A program made the translations under genes and the position numbers. A stretch of DNA of 64,000 nucleotides from CAVVDY01 sp963819645 (GTDB lineage Bacteria; Acidobacteriota; Terriglobia; Terriglobales; Acidobacteriaceae): positions 434,001-498,000 of the forward strand of contig CAWFWZ010000014.1 of assembly GCA_963819645.1 (NCBI GenBank), written 5' to 3'. Shown here piece after piece: positions 8,803 through 18,879 of this stretch. How positions within the stretch are numbered: the first letter of the stretch is position 1; each line of letters opens with the position of its first letter. The notes under the pieces are model-generated. The model made no database searches, had not been told where the DNA came from, and worked only from the letters and a program-made list of their open reading frames with translations.

Positions 8803-9483
8803 CTACCCGAGCGCGGCAAGCTTGTCTTGCAGAATACCTTCGATATCCGCAACTACCTGGTCGATCGACTGATGTGTCGAGTCGATGTGCACGGCATCGG
8901 GAGCAGCAACCAGGGGCGAAGCCGCGCGAGTCTGGTCACGGCGGTCGCGGTCCGCTAATTCGGCCTTGACCTGCTGCGCATTATTGGCGGCAGCTGCATT
9001 TTGAAGCAGCCGTCGTTCGGCACGCACTGCCTCATCGGCATCAAGGAAAATCTTTACGTCGGCGTTGGGAAAGACTACTGTCCCGATGTCACGCCCTTCC
9101 ATGACTACGCCGCCCTGCTCGCCCAGGGCTCGCTGGCGCGCCACCATGATGCGCCGCACTGAGGGATGCACCGAAACCCGCGACGCCGCGGCACTCACAT
9201 CCGCCTCGCGAATGCGTTGCGAAACATCACGACCATCCATCAAAACACGATTGCCATCTTCGCGCGGGATGAGCTCGATGGTCATACCTTTGGCTAACTC
9301 GCGCATAGCGTCTTCGTCGTCAAGATCGGCGTTTGTTTCCAGCGCCTTCAGTGCCACCGCGCGATACATAGCGCCGCTTTCGAGATTTACGTAGCCCAGC
9401 TTCTTCGCCAACCGCGCAGCGATGGTGCTCTTGCCGGAGCCGGCGGGGCCATCGATGGCGATGACCAGCTTACGCGCGCTCAT
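8803..9483 (-). CDS. cmk: Cytidylate kinase
   Basis: Phosphorylates CMP and dCMP with ATP in pyrimidine nucleotide recycling. The P-loop is IDGPAGSGKST at residues 10-20, followed by GAMYRAVALKAL. DGRDVSQRIREADVS and EGRDIGTVVFPNADVKIFLDA are the usual CMP-binding and LID regions. The length of 226 residues is normal. Its ATG overlaps the stop codon of the upstream gene in an ATGA arrangement at 9480-9483, so the two are translationally coupled. Confidence 0.95.
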   Translation of the reverse strand: MSARKLVIAIDGPAGSGKSTIAARLAKKLGYVNLESGAMYRAVALKALETNADLDDEDAMRELAKGMTIELIPREDGNRVLMDGRDVSQRIREADVSAAASRVSVHPSVRRIMVARQRALGEQGGVVMEGRDIGTVVFPNADVKIFLDADEAVRAERRLLQNAAAANNAQQVKAELADRDRRDQTRAASPLVAAPDAVHIDSTHQSIDQVVADIEGILQDKLAALG

Positions 9484-10473
9484 CGAGGCCTGCCACCGGG
9501 CTTGGGCTTGGGATGTTTCGACGGTGCAGCCCTGCCAGGCCGATGCTTCACCAGCGGCCTGCTGCGCGCAGCCAACAAAGCAGCATTCTCTGACTCAGTT
9601 GTCGTCTGCTCTGGCAGGTTTGGGAACAGTTGCGAATCCTGTAGCGAAGACACCTGCATCAGCACCCGCCCGCCAACATGAACGAAGCTAAGCTCACGCG
9701 CTGCTTGAAGAGCGTTTATCGCGTCGCGCACACGTGCCCGGCCAATCAAAGGTGAGAAGAAATTCTCGACTTCTTCCTGCTGCGCCGCCAGAACTCCGTC
9801 AAGATACTTCGACACCAGCGCGGTCAGCGACTCCGCCAGTGAAACGTGCATGCCTTCTTTCACTGCTTCCGGCGCCCAGCGAAACAGCACGTCCCAGAAC
9901 ACACCCTCGTCCTGCTTGTAATCCACGCGCGTGATGCGCAGCTTCGCCCACAACTCGTCGAGCGAGCGGTCGAGCGCCGTTTCCGTAATTTCTTTGCCCA
10001 GCATCTCGCGCAGGCGGTGTTTGGAAATGGGGCCGTGCTTGTTGATCAGGTGGAAGGAATCCACCGCCAGCGGAGAATAGCCGGAGCGCGTGGTGGCTTT
10101 GGGCGCCTGCTTGGGATTGCGATCGCCCACCATGCCGTAGAAGTACGGAAACACCGAAGCCGAAACCAGGAAATTATTGTCCGGCAAAAACATTGGCCTC
10201 GTATGCTGCCTTGTCGCGCAGCAGGCGGACCATCAATTGCTTGGCTTCGCGTGCGCGCGTGTCGGCAAATGCCGTCTGCGGCGTGGGAAGCTTGTCTTCG
10301 CTGCCGACATAAGCTCCCACGAATGTTGGAGCCAGCACCGCCGGGCGCTGCGGGTACAGCAGGCAGAAGCCTACCGAGTCGATGAACTTGCGCGCCTCAT
10401 CAAGCGTGCGGACAGGCTGCCCGTTCAGATGCCACTTCTCGCGGCGAAGCTCCTGGAGTTGCTGTTCTTGCAT
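9480..10473 (-). CDS. AlkZ/YcaQ-like winged-helix protein, frameshifted
   Basis: Two open frames, 10174-10473 and 9480-10193, join into one protein of about 330 residues once one extra T is removed from the T run near 10188 (AYEAN then LPDNNFLVSAS). The N-terminal part (EARKFIDSVGFCLLYPQRP) and the middle winged-helix segments (INKHGPISKHRLREMLG, then LRITRVDY) resemble the AlkZ/YcaQ group of DNA crosslink glycosylases and related winged-helix proteins. The QxQ/QxD catalytic motif of true AlkZ is not obvious, so the activity is uncertain. The C-terminus is strongly basic (KHRPGRAAPSKHPKPKPGG). It overlaps cmk. Confidence 0.55.
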
Positions 10474-10518
10474 GGGTGTTGGTATAGCCGTGCTTCCGAA
10501 ATGAATAGACCCAGGAGC

Positions 10519-10660
10519 CTTGAAAGGGCACGCCTTCAGGCGTGCCGCACAGGGCGCAGCGAAACCCGGCTTCAGCCGCTGAGGGAATACTCCCTCAGCG
10601 GTTGAAGGCCCGACGTTTCGGGCGGCTCACGGCGCGGCTAAAGCCGCGCCCTTTCAAAGC
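10519..10660. repeat. Composite palindromic element with three hairpins
   Basis: The block begins CTTGAAAGGGC and ends GCCCTTTCAAAG, so its ends are inverted repeats. Inside are a left hairpin, GGCACGCC-TTCA-GGCGTGCC (10527-10546), a long central hairpin with an 11-bp perfect core CCGCTGAGGGA/TCCCTCAGCGG around ATAC (10576-10601) that extends to about 17 bp with one G-U pair, and a right hairpin, GGCGCGGCT-AA-AGCCGCGCC (10631-10650). It lies between mutL and the AlkZ-like gene. The right arm has the same plan as the element inside priA. Confidence 0.75.
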
Positions 10661-10711
10661 GCCACCAGCAGTCGAGACATTTCAACGGCCAGCACGTTAC
10701 GAATGCCGGAC

Positions 10712-12700
10712 TCAGATACGTTTGAATGCCCGCTGAATGTCTTTAACAGAATATCGCAAGACGACCGGACGGCCATGCGGACAGCTCATCGGGCAGTCGG
10801 TTTTGGCTAACTCGGCCAGCAGCCACTCCATTTTGTTCTGCTCCAGCGGCATGTTGACCTTGATGGCTGCGTGGCAGGCGATGGTAGCCGCGATGCCGGT
10901 GCGAATCTTCTCCAGATTGAGCGACTGTTCCTCGCGTTCGAACTGATCGATGAGCTCGTGCAGCATGTGCTCGACATTTGCCCGGACTCACGCCGGCTGC
11001 GGTGCTCTTGACGGCGATGGTGCGCGTACCGAAGGGTTCAGCCTCGAAGCCGTTGAGTTGCAGCTCGTCGGATATCTCGGCGAACACCGCCATCTGGCTG
11101 GGCGTGAGTTCGATGATGAGCGGCATCAGCAACTGCTGCTTCTCTGGCGTGGCCGCTAGTCTCTGCTTCAGGATCTTCTCGAACAGCACGCGCTCATGCG
11201 CCACGTGCTGGTCGATGATCCAGAGTCCTTGCGGATTCACGGCGAGGATGAACGAATCACGAATCTGTCCCAGCGGCTTGAGTGACGCGAGCGACTCCAG
11301 CCCGACCGGCAGCATCGTCTTCGCGGCAGCGATACCGAGCAGCCGTTCGTGGGCGGAGCGATCGCGGCAGCGGGCTGCACCGCTCCACCGAAAGTCTGCG
11401 GTCCGAAGCGCGCTACCGGAATCGCCGCGTTGGCCTCTACTGCAATACCGCTGCCGTCGAACTGCAAGCGCGACGTGATGGGCAGAGGCTCGGGCGCATG
11501 TAGCGCGAACGCCGCGTCAGCTGCGGTTACACCGAGTTCGCCGGCGTCTGCGACGCCACTCCTGGGCGAAAGCGAAGGCGATGCCGTAGGTTGCGCCCGC
11601 ATCTCGGTCATGAACGCCGGCACAGGCCGAGCCTTCATCAACGCCGCGCGCACCGATTCGCGGATGAAATCGTGCAGCAGCGTCGACTGGCGGAAGCGCA
11701 CCTCAACCTTCGAAGGATGCACGTTGACGTCAACCTCGGTGAACGGCATCTCCAGAAAAAGCAGCACAACGGGATAAACCGTCGGCGGGATGATGTTGCG
11801 GTAGGCCTCAGTCAGCGCGTGCTGCACCAGGCGATCGCGAATCAGGCGGCCATTCACGAAGATGAAGATGGAGTTGCGATTAAGCTTCTGAATCTCGGGG
11901 CGCGAGACGAAGCCGTGCAGTTTGATGTCACCTTTCACCGGCTCGGCGGCCTCGTCCTCCTCGGGCTGCGAGCGCCGCCACGGCGGAGGCTGCGGCAAGC
12001 CGATGCGCTCTAGCGGCAACATCGCGCTCAGCGGCAGTAGCTGATCGAGCGTCTCGCGGCCAAACACCTGGTAGATACGCTGCGAGTGATCGGCCACCGG
12101 CGGCGCAATCAGCATCGCGTTGGTCGCCGAGTGCAACTCCCAGTGCATCTCGGGATGCGCCAGAGCGTAATGCGTCACCAGCGACGCGATGTGCGACAGC
12201 TCGGTTGACTCAGCTTTCAGAAATTTGCGCCGTGCCGGGATGTTGAAGAACAGATCGCGAATCGTGATCGAAGTTCCCAGCGGCAGCCCGGCTTCTTCAA
12301 CCGTCAGCAGTTTGCCGCCGGCGATTTCGATCACGGTTCCGGCGGCGTCCTCTTCGGCGCGAGTCTCCAGGCGCAACCGGCTGACGGACGCGATCGACGG
12401 CAAAGCCTCGCCGCGGAAGCCCAGCGTTGCGATGCTGACCAGATCGTCGGCATTGCGAATCTTCGAGGTCGCGTGGCGTTCGAAGGCAAGCATGGCGTCG
12501 TCGCGCACCATGCCGCATCCGTCGTCAATGACCTGGATGAGCTTCTTGCCGCCTGCTTCGATGTTCACGCGAATGCGATGCGCTCCGGCATCCAGCGAGT
12601 TCTCCAGCAGCTCCTTCACCACCGAAGCCGGGCGCTCCACCACCTCGCCGGCAGCGATTTTGTTGGCTACATTTTCCGAGAGAACGTGGATGCGGCCCAT
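10712..12700 (-). CDS. mutL: DNA mismatch repair protein MutL, frameshifted
   Basis: MutL couples MutS mismatch recognition to downstream repair. The N-terminal GHKL ATPase shows ENSLDAG, DDGCGM and GFRGEAL, and the region to about residue 330 is uninterrupted. The C-terminal dimerisation domain continues in other frames: LKPLGQIRDSFILAVN through DQHVAHERVLFE, then HELIDQFEREEQS and the terminal CPHGRPVVLRY. The second break, near 10981, is one extra G. The first, in the poorly conserved linker near 11330-11380, is a shift of opposite net phase (-1 or +2). CPHGRP is the conserved zinc-site motif of endonuclease-type MutLs; whether the DQHAxxER endonuclease motif functions is supported by DQHVAHER. 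Its start diverges from coaBC. Confidence 0.9.
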
Positions 12701-13004
12701 CGGTGTTTACCTTACAGGATTCGACGTACGCAAGACCACGAATTCAAAAACTGAGTCATGCGGGACATCGTTTGGCCCGCTTATTTGCGAAGTGGCTCGA
12801 ATATCGAGCTCAAAAACCGGTTGAAGTCGCGTATTTACCCATGACTGTAATTCATGGATCTTTGAGTATCGATAACTTTAAGTAATGCTTCCACCAACCC
12901 GAGCGGGTGAATTTGAGGCGATTCTGCCTCAAAACCTGGCGTTTTAGTGCTGAATCTTGGACGTTTGCGGCGACATCATTGCGGGTATACTTCGGTTTCA
13001 GGAT
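12701..13004. other. Divergent mutL/coaBC intergenic region
   Basis: About 300 bp with no gene. It holds the perfect hairpin at 12912-12933 and presumably the promoters of mutL and coaBC. No other structure was recognised. Confidence 0.5.
12912..12933. promoter_or_regulatory. Perfect 8-bp hairpin upstream of coaBC
   Basis: TTTGAGGC, loop GATTCT, then GCCTCAAA. There is no following T tract on the plus strand, so a terminator role is weak. It lies about 70 bp upstream of the coaBC start and could be an operator or leader hairpin. Confidence 0.4.
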
Positions 13005-14244
13005 ATGAAAATCGCACTTGGTGTCTCCGGTGGAATCGCCGCCTATAAAGCCGCTGAAATCGTTCGCCTGTTGCAGGACCATGGCGTGCAGATTCAGGTC
13101 ATTATGACCGCCGGTGCGCAGGAGTTCGTGCGTCCGCTGACCTTTGCCGCGCTCTCCGGCGAAAAGGTCATCACCAGCATGTTCGGTGCCGAAGGCGAAC
13201 ATGCGAACGTTGACTCCGCCATCGAGCACATCGCGGTTGCGCAATCGATTGACGCACTGCTGGTTGCGCCGGCTACGGCAGACACCATCGCAAAATTTGC
13301 GCAGGGCATGTCGAACGACTTCCTCAGCACGCTGTATCTCGCGACTACAGCGCCTGTGATCGTCGCGCCTGCGATGAACGTCAACATGTGGGAGCACGCG
13401 GCGACGCAGGCGAATCTGGAAATCCTGCGCGGGCGTGGCGTGCATATTGTCGAGCCGGGCAGCGGATATCTTGCCTGCGGCATGGTCGGTGCCGGGACGC
13501 CTGGCCGATCCCGAAGACAATTGTCGCAGCCACATTGGAACGGTTAGGAATTTCGCAGGACCTCGCCGGCGAAACTGTGCTGGTCACCGCCGGGTCCGAC
13601 GTACGAGCCGGTCGATCCGGTGCGCTTCATCGGCAATCGTTCCAGCGGCAAGATGGGATACGCGCTGGCCGAAGCCGCGCTGCGCCGCGGCGCGAAGGTG
13701 GTTCTGGTGAGCGGACCGACTGCGCTGAAGCCGCCGTCGGCCGCCGAAACCATCTACGTTGAAACCGCGCAGCAGATGCGTACCGCCGTGCTCGATCGCT
13801 GGGAGCAGGCGAGCATGATTATTATGGCCGCCGCCGTGGCTGACTATCACGTGAAGAGCGTCTCGGCCGAGAAGATCAAGCGCACCGGCGCGCTGGAGTT
13901 GCAACTCGAACCCAATGCCGACATCCTCGCCGATCTCGGCAGCCTGCGCCATGCCAGCGGCAAAGCGCACGCCGCTGCTCATCGGCTTCGCCGCCGAGAC
14001 CGAGAACCTGCTGGAGAACGCGCGCAAGAAGCTGGCATCGCAAGCGGGTCGATGCCATCGTGCTCAACGACGTTTCGCGCAGCGATATCGGTTTCAACTC
14101 CGACAAAAACGAAGTCACGATCGTGACGCGCGAGTGAGACGATTGCTGTGCCGCGAAGCGGACAAGCTGGAAATTGCACAGAAAATTCTGCAGGCCGCGG
14201 TCGCGCTGCGGCAGGGAAAAGCTACACTGCAGGCTGCTCGGTGA
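13005..14244 (+). CDS. coaBC: Bifunctional phosphopantothenoylcysteine decarboxylase/ligase, frameshifted
   Basis: Makes 4'-phosphopantetheine for coenzyme A. The N-terminal flavin-dependent decarboxylase is recognisable by VSGGIAAYKAAEIVR, SIDALLVAPATADTIAKFA, the PAMNVNMW motif and the YLACGMVG cysteine loop. The C-terminal ligase continues as AGPTYEPVDPVRF, GNRSSGKMGYALAEAA and VLNDVS-RSDIGF, ending LRQGKATLQAAR. The gene is interrupted about six times in 650 bp (near 13496, 13593, 13966, 14042, 14137 and 14160), each repairable by deleting one base. The start is ATG 13005 (MKIALGVSGG). All expected motifs are present after repair, so I do not call it a pseudogene. Confidence 0.9.
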
Positions 14245-14603
14245 TCTTGTCGAGTGATGAGCGTCTTGAGAGTGAGGCGTGAGCTGCGAATTTTGCTTTT
14301 GCGACGACTTGCAATCAGCAATAATCCAGCGCCGTAGGCGCGAAATAGTTTAGCCCAGCACGCAGGCCATCTTTGGGCCGGAGTGCTGGGTAAGCATGTC
14401 AAAAAACCAGAGCCGGCTTCAGCCGGCGGCATAGGTTGTCTGCAATCCTATCGGCCATGCCGTTGCGAGAAATCGCACGATGTACTGGAAGCGAACTGCG
14501 TATCGCGGACTGAAGTCCGCTGATAGGATTTAAAAAGGTAGCGTGTTGGCACGACCAAGATCGTGCCCTGACGCGAATCTGGAAGACCGACAAATACCTG
14601 CTA
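14245..14603. repeat. Repeat-rich spacer between coaBC and udg
   Basis: Three repeat types are packed together. The 50-base segment 14341-14390 recurs in the same orientation at 21895-21944 with 45 of 50 bases identical; it has CCCAGCA and TGCTGGG as pairing ends. Two palindromes follow, GCCGGCTTCAGCCGGC near 14412 and GCGGACTGAAGTCCGC near 14503. Then 14549-14580 is an inverted copy of 7029-7061. No gene is evident. Confidence 0.7.
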
Positions 14604-15465
14604 ATGACGCTTTCATCCCAAGACAAAGCTGCTCTTCGCAATCGCCTGCAGTTCTATCGCGAGATGGGTATCGGTCCGCTATACCGGCGGGCTGTCGAAG
14701 GCTCGATGGACTCATCTCGAGGGAACTGCTGGAATCTGCCGATACGATCGTTGAGGATGCCGTTGTGGCAGATGCCTATCTACGCCACCGCGGCGATCGC
14801 GAATCGCTGCTCCGCGTCATTCTCGACGACATCGGCCCGAACTGCGATCGCTGCAAGCTGTCGCGCCAGGGCCGCAAGCAAATCGTCTTCGGCACCGGCG
14901 ATCCTCATGCCGAGCTGATGTTCATCGGCGAAGGTCCGGGCGCGGACGAAGACGCAGCAGGGCCTGCCCTTCGTCGGTCGCGCCGGCCAGTTGCTGAACA
15001 ACATGATCGCCGCCATGGGGCTGAAGCGCGAGCAGGTGTACATCGCCAACATCGTGAAGTGCCGTCCGCCGCAGAACCGCACGCCCGAGCGCGACGAGTG
15101 CGATACCTGTTCGCCGTTCCTGATGCGGCAAATCGGCGTCATCCGCCCGAAGGTGATCGTTGCCCTCGGCGCGACCGCCGCGAAGAATCTGCTCGGCGTG
15201 CAGGACTCGATGGCTTCGCTGCGCGGGCGCTTCTACGACTTCTCGCCGCCTGGACACGGTGGACGAAGACGGCGAGCCTCTGGTCTGCAAGCTGGCCGTG
15301 ACGTATCACCCGGCATTCCTGCTGCGCGATCCGCGGCAGAAGAAAGAAACGTGGAAAGACTTGCAGATGGTAATGAAGTATCTCGGCCTCGAAGCCGCCC
15401 GCGCGCAAGGAAGAATAAATTTGAACCACAGAGGACACGGAGACACGAGAGGATTGAGACGTTAG
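14604..15465 (+). CDS. Family 4 uracil-DNA glycosylase, frameshifted
   Basis: Iron-sulphur uracil-DNA glycosylase (type 4, SPO1 polymerase-related) that removes uracil from DNA. Motifs in order are CDRCKLSRQGRK (the first two cluster cysteines), FIGEGPGADED followed by LPFVGRAGQLL (active-site loop), VKCRPPQNRTP with CDTCSPFL (remaining cysteines), and VTYHPAFLLR. Frames change near 14712, 14955 and 15247, each consistent with one inserted base. The last residues before the stop at 15465 read into a repeat-like sequence, so the natural C-terminus may be slightly shorter. The N-terminal 70 residues before the domain are a normal extension. Confidence 0.88.
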
Positions 15466-15581
15466 CGATCGAAGACGTTCAAGACTTCTCTCTGCAATAG
15501 GGGTCCTTCGACTCGCCCTTCGGGCTCGCTCAGGATGACTAGAGATTCGTGACCTCCTGCCTCCGTGGTGAAATAGCATAC

Positions 15582-18177
15582 ATGGCCGCCTACTGCGATG
15601 TGGCCGTGCCGGTCCCGCTCGACGCCACCTTCACCTACTCGATCCCGGAGAACTTCGCTGAGCCCTGCATCGGCGGGCGCGTGATTGTGCCCGTTTCGCG
15701 AGAAGCGGCTGTCCGGGATTGTCACCGAGCTGCACGACCGCAAGCCCGAGCTTCACCGCCAAGCCGATACTGCAAGTCCTCGACACGCGCGCCCGCGCTT
15801 ACGCCCGAGCTGATGCAGTTGGGCCGCTGGATCGCGCAGTACTACATCGCGCCCATCGGCGAGGTGCTGCGCACCATGCTGCCGTTGGCGGCGGAGTTTC
15901 GCCGCGTCATCGGCTATCACATCACCGAGAAGGGAATCGAGGCGCTGCACGAGGCGGCGACGGTCGGCTCGTCGCGCCGCTCGCAGAAAGAGCCTGAGCA
16001 CCAGATGCAGGAGTATCGCGTGCTCAACCGACTCGCAGACGGCGAAATCGTGCGCGAAGCCGACGCTGCGCATCGTCCACCGGAGCGACGCGAGCCGTGC
16101 TGCAAACCTTGCTGCGCAAGAAGTGGATCGCACGCGAAGACCTCAGCGATGTGCGCGACGCCAGCCGCACGATTCAGGTCGCGACGCTGAAGGACGTCGC
16201 CAAAAGCCATCTTATAAATGCCGAGGCAGAGCCCTCAGGGGCTAAAGCCCAAATTTCTCGGACTCTCCGCGGCACGGCTGAAGCCGTGCCCTTTCAAAAA
16301 AAGACCGAAGGCGCTCCCCTTGAAAAAGCGATTCATGAGACGGCCTTTCTCAAGCTCAACGCTAACCAGCAGACGATTGTCGACTACCTGAATGTTCAGC
16401 CGGAGAAGACTGCGACGGTCGAGGCCATTCGCGCGTTGGCCGTTCCGCGCACGACACTACAGACGCTGGTCAAGCGCGGCATCGTCGAGTTGCGCGACGA
16501 ACCGGCCGGATTCCACATGTCGGGCATGAAGCCGCGCAAGCTGGAGTTTCTGTTTACGCCGGCATCAGAAAGCGTCGCTCGACATCATTAACGCCTCGGT
16601 CGACGAGCGTCGCTTTCTCCCGATGCTGCTGCACGGCGTCACGGGATCGGGCAAGACCGCCGTATATCTCTCGGCCATGCAGGCGGTGCTGGCGAAAGGC
16701 CGCTCGGCGATTCTGCTGGTCCCGGAGATCGGCCTCACTCCTGCGATGGCCGCCGATCTGCAGCAGATTTTTGCCGGCGAGGTCGCCATTCTGCACTCCG
16801 CGCTCAGCGATGACGAGCGCGCCGAGCAGTGGAAGCGCATCCGTTCGCGGCGAGTGCCACATTGTGGTAGGCACGCGTTCGGCGGTGTTCGCGCCCGTGC
16901 CCGACCTCGCGCTCATCATCGTCGACGAGGAGCACGATCAGTCGTACAAGCAGGAGGAGACGCCGCGCTACCACGCGCGCGATGTTGCCGTGATGCGGGC
17001 GAAGATGTCGAATGCGGCGGTGGTGCTGGGCTCGGCGACGCCGTCGCTCGAGACGTACTACAACGCGACACATGGCAAAGTACGAGCTGCTGGAATTGCC
17101 CGAGCGCATCGAGAAGCGTCCGCTGCCCGAGGTCGAAGTTATCGACATGCGCGACGAGTTTCAGCGCACCCACAAAGGATGCGATTCTCTCGCGGCGGCT
17201 GCTGGAGGAAATCGGCGAGCGGCTGGAACGTCGCGAGCAGGTGATGGTGCTGCTGAACCGGCGCGGCTATCTCGTCCTTCGTGCTCTGCCGCAGTTGCGG
17301 CGAGACGGTGCAGTGCAAGAACTGCGCCATCGCCATGACGTATCACAAGCGCGAGCACCGGCTCATCTGCCATTACTGCGGATTCATGCGGCCGGCGCCG
17401 AAGACCTGTCCCAAGTGCGCGCAGCGAGTATGTGCAGTATCTCGGCACCGGCGTCGGAAAAGCTGGAAGACATGTTGCATTCGCTGTTCCCGCAGGCGCG
17501 CATGGCGCGACTGGATCGCGATACGGTGCGCGGCCGCGACGACCTGGAGCGCGTGCTCAGCGCGTTGCAGGCCGGCGACATCGATCTGCTGGTCGGCACG
17601 CAGATGATCGCCAAGGGACACGACATTCCCAACGTGACGCTGGTCGGAGTGGTGGGCTCGGACGCGGCGCTTGAGCTTCCCTGACTTTCGCGCCGCCGAG
17701 CGTACGTTCCAGTTGCTGACACAGGTTGCCGGGCGTGCCGGACGTGGCGAGACGCCGGGGCGTGTCGTGCTGCAGACGTTCTTTCCCGATCACTACGCGA
17801 TTCAGTTCGCTGCCGCGCCACGACTACAAAGGCTTCTACGAAAAGGAAGCGCGCTTCCGCAGCTGGATGCATTACCCGCCCTTCGCCGCCGTCAGCAACG
17901 TGCTGGTGCGCAGCACCAAGCTGGACGAGGCGCTGGCGTGGTCGGGCATTCTGGGCAAGTGGTTCCAGGAAACACGGCTGCCCGAGGTGCGTGTGCTTGG
18001 GCCGGCGGCAGCGGCGATCGTGCGGCTCAAGACCGAGTATCGCTACCACTTCATGATCAAGTCGAAGAGCCGCGAGAAGATGAACACGGCCCTGCGCGCG
18101 ATGATCGAGCACGCCTGGCGCAGAAGATTCCGCGCGGCAATCTGGTGGTGGATGTGGATGCGCTGAGTATGTTGTGA
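15582..18177 (+). CDS. priA: Primosomal protein N' (replication restart helicase), frameshifted
   Basis: PriA reloads the replisome at collapsed forks. The N-terminal 3'-DNA-binding domain (CDVAVPVPLDATFTYSIP) is followed by a winged-helix/linker part, the helicase core with Walker A GVTGSGKTAVY, VDEEHDQSYKQ and GSATPSLE, a zinc-binding insert (CRSCGETVQCKNC, then CHYCGF and CPKC), and the C-terminal motifs GTQMIAKGHD and QVAGRAGRG. About a dozen single-base shifts occur between 15700 and 18120, each looking like a +1 insertion. The start is ATG 15582 and the stop 18175-18177. A palindromic repeat occupies 16231-16298 inside the coding region without closing the frame. Confidence 0.9.
16231..16298 (+). 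repeat. Palindromic element inside the priA coding sequence
   Basis: Two hairpins lie in the priA frame: GGGGCTAAAGCCC near 16238-16250 and GGCACGGCT-GA-AGCCGTGCC at 16271-16290, followed by CTTTCAAA. The second hairpin with its CCCTTTCAAA flank matches the right arm of the intergenic element at 10631-10659. Translated, it gives roughly SGAKAQISRTLRGTAEAVPF, a stretch unlike PriA, in the linker between the DNA-binding and helicase parts. Confidence 0.7.
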
Positions 18178-18399
18178 AGAAGCAATTAGCTTTTCGGTAT
18201 GAGCGGTAAACCACAGCCCTTGCCCGGCGCGAGGCTTGATCGGCGGACCCGACAAACTGCAGGTCCCTCGTCCGCCACCGCGGACTCGGGATGACACCCG
18301 CGGATGATTTGCTGACAACCGATAACCGACAACCGATAACCGACAACCGACAACTGCATCCAGCCCACTGGTGCCGGGCGCGCCGGAGCTCTCCTCCTG
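18178..18399. repeat. Short tandem-like and dispersed repeats after priA
   Basis: The segment 18255-18293 contains the dispersed AGGTCCCTCG / CTCGGGATGAC repeat also seen near 5950, 20130, 20230 and 36450. At about 18315-18356 the heptamer-like unit CCGATAA/CCGACAA is repeated five or six times. No gene is evident. Confidence 0.6.
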
Positions 18400-18879
18400 C
18401 TACTCCGGCCAGGCGTCGAGCGCCTTGCGCACCAGCACCAATTGACCGAGGTGATACGCGTTGTGATCGGCGGCCAGCAGCGCCTCTCGTAGGAGCGTCT
18501 GTCCAGTACCGTGAGCCAGCGGCTGGAACAGGTCGCTTGCCGGATCGGTGATCAGCCTGCGCATCCCCTCCAGATCGCCCAGGAAGGAGTTGACGCTCTG
18601 CTTCCATGCGTGGTCGTCAGGCGGAGCTACGGTGGCAGGCCAGTAGCCCTCCGGCCATTTTGGCGACGTGTGCTGGGAGCCGATGCTGAACTCCAGGATG
18701 TCCCGGAGTGCGATCCGCAGGTGTTCGAGCAATTGCCATGCCGAGTGCGGCAGGCCTGGCGGTACGCGTCCCTGTTCCTTGAATGGCATATGGCTCAGGG
18801 CCTTTTCAAAATCCACATGAGCCTCGCCCCAGTCGATCATCTTCGCAAGCTGTTGTCGCAGAGCTTCTTCGTTCTTCAC
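18400..18879 (-). CDS. DinB-fold (YfiT-like) putative metal-dependent protein
   Basis: 159-residue four-helix-bundle protein of the DinB/YfiT superfamily. The metal-binding histidines expected for this fold are present in HSAWQLLEHLRIALRD (about residue 45) and in ADHNAYHLGQLVLVR near the C-terminus. Relatives act as thiol-dependent transferases (bacillithiol or mycothiol S-transferases) or have unknown roles; nothing here fixes the substrate. It is unrelated to the polymerase called dinB at the window start. The gene is divergent from the MOSC gene across a structured 540-bp gap. Confidence 0.75.
   Translation of the reverse strand: MKNEEALRQQLAKMIDWGEAHVDFEKALSHMPFKEQGRVPPGLPHSAWQLLEHLRIALRDILEFSIGSQHTSPKWPEGYWPATVAPPDDHAWKQSVNSFLGDLEGMRRLITDPASDLFQPLAHGTGQTLLREALLAADHNAYHLGQLVLVRKALDAWPE

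Noticed and set aside
13490..14165. Inserted bases in frameshifted genes seem to fall exactly at codon boundaries
   Set aside because: For any +1 shift the four-base piece spanning it can be divided so that the extra base sits at a boundary; without the original codon this pattern is not informative.
18315..18356. CRISPR-like short repeats
   Set aside because: Units are only 7-9 bases, adjacent, and without spacers; no cas genes are in the window.
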